Part shown: piece after piece, positions 5,857 to 8,242 of the stretch | Position numbering within the stretch: the stretch's first letter is position 1 | How the letters are laid out: each line of letters begins with the position of its first letter | Source of the DNA: Bacillota bacterium | GTDB taxonomy: Bacteria; Bacillota; Clostridia; Oscillospirales; Ruminococcaceae | DNA: 8,242 nucleotides | Assembly: GCA_023391005.1 (NCBI GenBank) | Contig: JAEWBS010000067.1 | Location: forward strand, 1 to 8,242 | Direction of reading: 5' to 3' | Made by a program: the position numbers and the translations under genes | The notes under the pieces: generated by a model | What the model saw: only the letters and a program-made list of their open reading frames with translations | What the model was told of the DNA's origin: nothing | Databases searched by the model: none

Positions 5857-6213
5857 ATGAAAGCAAGACTTCCCGCAGGGATGGGCGGCGGCCCCCAGAA
5901 CCAGAAGGACCTGATGCGCAGAGCGCAGAAAATGCAGGAGGAACTCGCCCAAAAGCAGGCCGAGATTGAGGAGCGCGAGTTTACCACAACCTCGGGCGGC
6001 GGTATGGTCGAGGTGGTTATGAACGGTAAGAAGGAGCTCAAGGCACTTAACATCAAGCCCGAAATTGTCGACCCCGACGATATTGAAATGCTTCAGGATG
6101 TCATTATGGCGGCGGTCAACGAGGCGATTCGCGCCGTAGAGGATATCACCAACGACGAGATGGGCAAGATCACCGGCAGCCTGAATCTGCCCGGCATGCC
6201 CGGCTTGTTCTAG
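5857..6213 (+). CDS. ybaB: YbaB/EbfC-family nucleoid-associated DNA-binding protein
   Basis: A 118-residue small dimeric protein of the YbaB/EbfC family that binds DNA broadly and is almost always encoded between dnaX and recR. Typical features are the N-terminal helix QKDLMRRAQKMQEELAQKQAEIEERE, rich in charged residues, then the TTSGGGMVEVVMNGKKELKALNI strand region (about 46-69) that forms the dimer core, then the C-terminal helix NEAIRAVEDITNDEMGKITGSL. It ends in a Gly/Pro/Met-rich tail (LPGMPGLF). The N-terminus has a glycine-rich stretch (AGMGGG) seen in many Firmicutes homologues. AGGAGA at 5843-5848 overlaps the dnaX stop and lies eight bases before ATG, so translation is coupled to dnaX within one operon. 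The precise role, often discussed as assisting repair with RecR, is not shown by the sequence. Confidence 0.95.
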   Translation: MKARLPAGMGGGPQNQKDLMRRAQKMQEELAQKQAEIEEREFTTTSGGGMVEVVMNGKKELKALNIKPEIVDPDDIEMLQDVIMAAVNEAIRAVEDITNDEMGKITGSLNLPGMPGLF

Positions 6214-6216
6214 GCT

Positions 6217-6813
6217 ATGGCGTATCAGGTTGCGTCTCTTGCAAAGCTTGTCGAGCAGTTTGCGCGCCTGCCCGGAATAGGCCGAAAAACGGCCCAGCGC
6301 CTCGCTTTTTATGTGCTGAGCCAGCCCGAGCAGTACGCCCGCGATTTTTCGGCGGCGCTGCTCGAGGCCAGCCGCAGCATAAAGCGCTGCACCGTCTGCC
6401 AGAACCTTGCGGATAGCGACAAATGCGCGATCTGTGAAAACGAAGCGCGAGACCGTTCTATTCTCTGCGTCGTTGCCGATCCGCGCGATGTGATGGCATT
6501 CGAGCGCATGCGCGAGTATAATGGGCTGTATCATGTGCTGCACGGGCTGATTTCGCCGATGGACGGCATCGGCCCTGATCAGCTCACCGTCAAGGAGCTA
6601 CTCTCGCGCCTTGACGACGGCGTGCGCGAGGTGGTCATGGCGACCAACCCCACCGTGGAGGGGGAGGCAACCGCGATGTATCTTTCGCGGTTGATTAAGC
6701 CTTTAGGCATCAAGGTGTCGCGTCTGGCGTACGGCATTCCGGTGGGTGGTAATCTCGAGTTTGCCGATGATGTCACGCTGTGCCGTGCGCTTGAGGGCAG
6801 AAACGAGATGTAA
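6217..6813 (+). CDS. recR: Recombination mediator protein RecR
   Basis: RecR acts with RecO (and RecF) to load RecA onto SSB-coated single-stranded DNA during gap and break repair. The 198-residue length is standard. In order: the N-terminal helix-hairpin-helix LPGIGRKTAQRLAFY (18-32); the zinc finger C58, C61, C70, C73 (CTVCQ and CAICE); the TOPRIM domain from about 80 (SILCVVADPRDVMAFER, with acidic residue D88); and the conserved C-terminal segments NPTVEGEATAMYLSRLIK and VSRLAYGIPVGGNLEFADDVTL. The ATG lies three bases after the ybaB stop and has no clear ribosome binding site of its own, which suggests translational coupling. The context dnaX-ybaB-recR is the textbook arrangement. Confidence 0.97.
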   Translation: MAYQVASLAKLVEQFARLPGIGRKTAQRLAFYVLSQPEQYARDFSAALLEASRSIKRCTVCQNLADSDKCAICENEARDRSILCVVADPRDVMAFERMREYNGLYHVLHGLISPMDGIGPDQLTVKELLSRLDDGVREVVMATNPTVEGEATAMYLSRLIKPLGIKVSRLAYGIPVGGNLEFADDVTLCRALEGRNEM

Positions 6814-6859
6814 ACCGGGCGGGGGAGATAAGCTGCCGACCGGTTTGCACCCGGGGAGG

Positions 6860-7261
6860 TTGAAGGTTGCGAAAAAGCTGTTTTCAGACGAAATAGGCCG
6901 ATTTATAAAATTTGGCTTAACGGGTGTCATGAATACACTGGTTGACTACGGGGTGTTCTTGGTGTTATCATATTTAAGCGTAGATGTTTATCTGTCGCAG
7001 GTCGTTTCTTATTCCTGCGGCATGCTCAACAGCTACATTGTTAACCGAAGCTGGACCTTCGGCAGTCAGAAGCGCTTTTTCAGCATGCAGATGCTGCGGT
7101 TTATCGTTGTGAATCTCAGTCTGCTGCTGTTGAGCCTCGGCGTGCTGTGGCTGGGCGCGCAGCTCGGGTACGGCAAGCTGATATCAAAGCTTGGCGCCAC
7201 CGTCGTAACGTTGGCGGTCGGCTTTGTCGTTAACCGGCTCTGGGTATTTAAGAAGGCATGA
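6860..7261 (+). CDS. GtrA-family membrane protein
   Basis: A small integral membrane protein of the GtrA family, whose members are thought to move polyprenyl-linked sugars across the cytoplasmic membrane for cell-surface glycosylation. From the chosen start it has 133 residues, the usual size, and four hydrophobic segments (about 16-38, 43-62, 79-101, 108-128). Both internal signature halves are present: SYSCGMLNSYIVNRSWTF (about 50-67) and VGFVVNRLWVF (about 120-130). The start is uncertain. TTG at 6860 gives a family-like N-terminus (MKVAKKLFSDEIGRFIKFG), but the obvious GGGGAGG site (6853-6859) abuts it directly. The upstream in-frame TTG at 6845 is 17 bases from GGGGGAG (6821-6827), and a longer frame opening at 6746 lies inside recR. 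It is the only membrane gene inside an information-processing block, and no glycosyltransferase neighbour is visible, so its substrate is unknown. Confidence 0.88.
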   Translation: MKVAKKLFSDEIGRFIKFGLTGVMNTLVDYGVFLVLSYLSVDVYLSQVVSYSCGMLNSYIVNRSWTFGSQKRFFSMQMLRFIVVNLSLLLLSLGVLWLGAQLGYGKLISKLGATVVTLAVGFVVNRLWVFKKA

Positions 7262-7293
7262 TTTTGCAGTTTCGCAATAAAGGAGGTGCCGAC

Positions 7294-7761
7294 ATGGCGG
7301 AAAAGAAGGACACGAAAACCATCGCAACCAACCGTCAGGCGCGGCACGAATACTTTGTGGACGAAAGCTTTGAGACCGGTATCGCCCTAAGCGGCACTGA
7401 GGTCAAAAGCCTGCGGGCCGGCACCGTGAACCTCAAGGACAGCTGGGTGGATATCGGCACCGGCGAGCTGATTGTCAAGCAGATGCATATCAGCCCCTAT
7501 GAGAAGGGCAACATATTCAACAAAGACCCCATGCGCGAGCGCAAGCTTTTGATGCACCGCCGCGAGATCAACCGTCTCTACGGCATGGTGCGGCAGCAAG
7601 GCTATACGCTAATTCCGCTGTCGCTCTACTTTAAAGGCTCGCTGGTCAAGCTGCAATTGGGGCTTTGCCGCGGCAAGAAGCTTTACGACAAGCGCGAGGA
7701 TATGGCCAAGCGCGACGCAAAGCGCGATATTGACCGCGCGATGAAAGAGCGCCAGAGATAA
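7294..7761 (+). CDS. smpB: SsrA-binding protein SmpB
   Basis: SmpB is the obligate protein partner of tmRNA. It binds the tRNA-like domain and brings tmRNA to stalled ribosomes, with its C-terminal tail reading the empty mRNA channel. The protein has 155 residues. Conserved blocks are TNRQARHEYF (12-21), ETGIALSGTEVKSLRAG (27-43), HISPY (65-69), DPMRERKLLMHRREI (78-92), YTLIPLSLYFKG (104-115) and GLCRGKKLYDKRE (123-135). A basic helical tail, KRDAKRDIDRAMKERQR, completes it. I chose ATG 7294 because AAAGGAGGTG at 7280-7289, four bases upstream, is a near-perfect ribosome binding site; an in-frame ATG at 7258 overlapping the GtrA stop would add 12 untypical residues. tmRNA itself lies about 240 bases downstream. 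Confidence 0.97.
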   Translation: MAEKKDTKTIATNRQARHEYFVDESFETGIALSGTEVKSLRAGTVNLKDSWVDIGTGELIVKQMHISPYEKGNIFNKDPMRERKLLMHRREINRLYGMVRQQGYTLIPLSLYFKGSLVKLQLGLCRGKKLYDKREDMAKRDAKRDIDRAMKERQR

Positions 7762-7774
7762 GGAGCGATGTGCG

Positions 7775-7984
7775 ATGACCCATAGCTGGAGATGCCCAAA
7801 ATGCGGCAACGACTCGTATGAGACCGACCAGTTTCAGGCAACCGGAGGCACCTTTTCAAAGCTGTTTGATATCCAGAACAAGCGGTTTACGACGGTGAGC
7901 TGTGCCAACTGTCGGTTTACAGAAATTTATAAGGCAGATGTTAGCGAAATAGAGAATATATTAGATTTCCTCATCGGGCACTAA
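7775..7984 (+). CDS. Small zinc-ribbon protein (PF09855-like, putative nucleic-acid binding)
   Basis: A 69-residue protein with a clear two-knuckle zinc ribbon: CPKC (C7, C10) and CANC (C43, C46). The segment between them, YETDQFQATGGTFSKLFDIQNKRFTTVSC, and the end ADVSEIENILDFLIG match my knowledge of the PF09855 (formerly DUF2082) zinc-ribbon family, whose function is unestablished. AAGGAG at 7760-7765, nine bases before the ATG, supports the start; an out-of-frame ATG at 7768 reads only five codons to a stop. It follows smpB by 13 bases and precedes tmRNA by about 20, so co-transcription with smpB is very likely. A ribosome- or RNA-linked role is suggested by position only. A hairpin spans its stop codon. 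Confidence 0.88.
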   Translation: MTHSWRCPKCGNDSYETDQFQATGGTFSKLFDIQNKRFTTVSCANCRFTEIYKADVSEIENILDFLIGH

Positions 7985-7992
7985 AATGCCCG
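7975..7992. repeat. Perfect hairpin spanning the zinc-ribbon gene's stop codon
   Basis: CGGGCA (7975-7980) and TGCCCG (7987-7992) form six perfect pairs around a CTAAAA loop that contains the TAA stop (7982-7984). No T tract follows, so it is not a standard terminator. It ends 12 bases before the mature tmRNA 5' end and could act in processing or attenuation between the smpB operon and ssrA. The pairing is seen; the function is inferred. Confidence 0.45.
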
Positions 7993-8004
7993 GCGCCATA
8001 TTAT

Positions 8005-8242
8005 GGGGGCGTAAAGGTTTCGACGGGGATTGTGAAGCAGAAAAAGCGAGCAGAGGGCGGGCCCTCTATAATACCCGAATTTTAAATTTAAACGCAGATA
8101 ACAATCTAGCGTACGCAGCCTAATTAGGCTGTCGTCCTACCGCGGAGCACCGCGGCTGCGGATAGGGCGTCGATTAGCGGTCCATTCTAAAGGGAAGGCT
8201 CCCCGCACCTTTAGAACATTAGGGGATACCGAAGCGCGCAGC
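8005..8242 (+). ncRNA. ssrA: Transfer-messenger RNA (tmRNA), 3' end beyond the window
   Basis: tmRNA rescues stalled ribosomes by acting first as alanyl-tRNA and then as a short mRNA that tags the stalled peptide for proteolysis. The 5' end GGGGGCGTAAAGGTTTCGAC (8005-8024) is the universal acceptor-stem and D-loop-like start. Pseudoknot 1 can be drawn: AGAGGG (8052-8057) with CCCTCT (8062-8067), and loop CGGG (8058-8061) with CCCG (8074-8077). The tag frame at 8094-8123 follows an AT-rich single-stranded stretch. Its stop sits in the loop of a helix CAGCC/GGCTG (8116-8120 with 8127-8131). CCGCGG twice (8140-8145, 8150-8155) fits pseudoknot 2. TTCTAAAGG (8185-8193) with CCTTTAGAA (8208-8216), and CCCC (8201-8204) with GGGG (8222-8225), fit pseudoknot 3. 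About two thirds of the usual length is present; the T-arm and CCA end are missing. No strong promoter is seen immediately upstream. Confidence 0.96.
8094..8123 (+). other. ssrA: tmRNA proteolysis-tag reading frame, ADNNLAYAA
   Basis: From resume codon GCA (8094-8096) the frame reads A-D-N-N-L-A-Y-A-A and stops at TAA (8121-8123). With the alanine carried by the tRNA-like domain the full tag would be AADNNLAYAA. An A lies four bases before the resume codon (8090), as in well-studied tmRNAs. The final -AA is what ClpXP-type proteases need; the tyrosine three residues from the end replaces the more common leucine or valine. Confidence 0.88.

Noticed and set aside
5647..6543. A 298-residue open frame on the minus strand opposite dnaX, ybaB and recR
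   Set aside because: It crosses three certain plus-strand genes and has no domain or ribosome binding site; it is a composition shadow.
7258..7293. An upstream ATG start for smpB overlapping the GtrA stop
   Set aside because: The near-perfect ribosome binding site at 7280-7289 points to ATG 7294, which gives the family's usual N-terminus and length.

Overview
The window looks like chromosomal core sequence from a moderately G+C-rich, low-copy-style Firmicutes genome, most likely class Clostridia near the Oscillospirales/Ruminococcaceae. The reasons are the Bacillus/Clostridia-type gene order SRP RNA-dnaX-ybaB-recR, a large Firmicutes-type SRP RNA, strong AGGAGG-type ribosome binding sites, a one-piece tmRNA and a PF09855-type zinc ribbon. 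The taxonomic placement is inference; no 16S or other marker is present.

Layout. Bases 1-1172 hold the 3' part of ftsZ, followed by a long imperfect hairpin (1195-1261). A DMT/EamA-family transporter (1294-2181) runs tail to tail, with only 2 bases between stops, against a 61-residue protein of unknown function on the minus strand (2184-2369). A ribonuclease-Z-like metallo-beta-lactamase-fold protein (2489-3304) reads away from that small gene. An 857-base stretch without a credible protein gene follows. It has an AT-rich part with several inverted repeats and a possible orphan small-transcript unit (3305-3600), then a well-formed promoter (3628-3656) driving the signal recognition particle RNA (about 3663-3893), then a 268-base structured leader before dnaX.

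The right half is a dense plus-strand block: dnaX (clamp-loader gamma/tau), ybaB (nucleoid-associated protein), recR (recombinational repair), a GtrA-family membrane protein, smpB, a small zinc-ribbon protein, and the 5' two thirds of ssrA (tmRNA), which runs off the window end. dnaX-ybaB-recR is the classic replication/repair cluster. smpB and ssrA supply the protein and RNA partners of trans-translation, and the zinc-ribbon gene lies between them. The tmRNA tag reading frame can be read directly as ADNNLAYAA.

No mobile element, CRISPR array, toxin-antitoxin pair, defence system or rRNA/tRNA gene was seen. Most of the window is ordinary housekeeping sequence. The points most worth a second look are the RNase-Z-like protein lacking an expected metal-ligand histidine, the zinc-ribbon gene inside the smpB-ssrA pair, the non-consensus FtsZ C-terminus, the AYAA-ending tmRNA tag, and the intergenic structures at 1195-1261 and 3370-3600.
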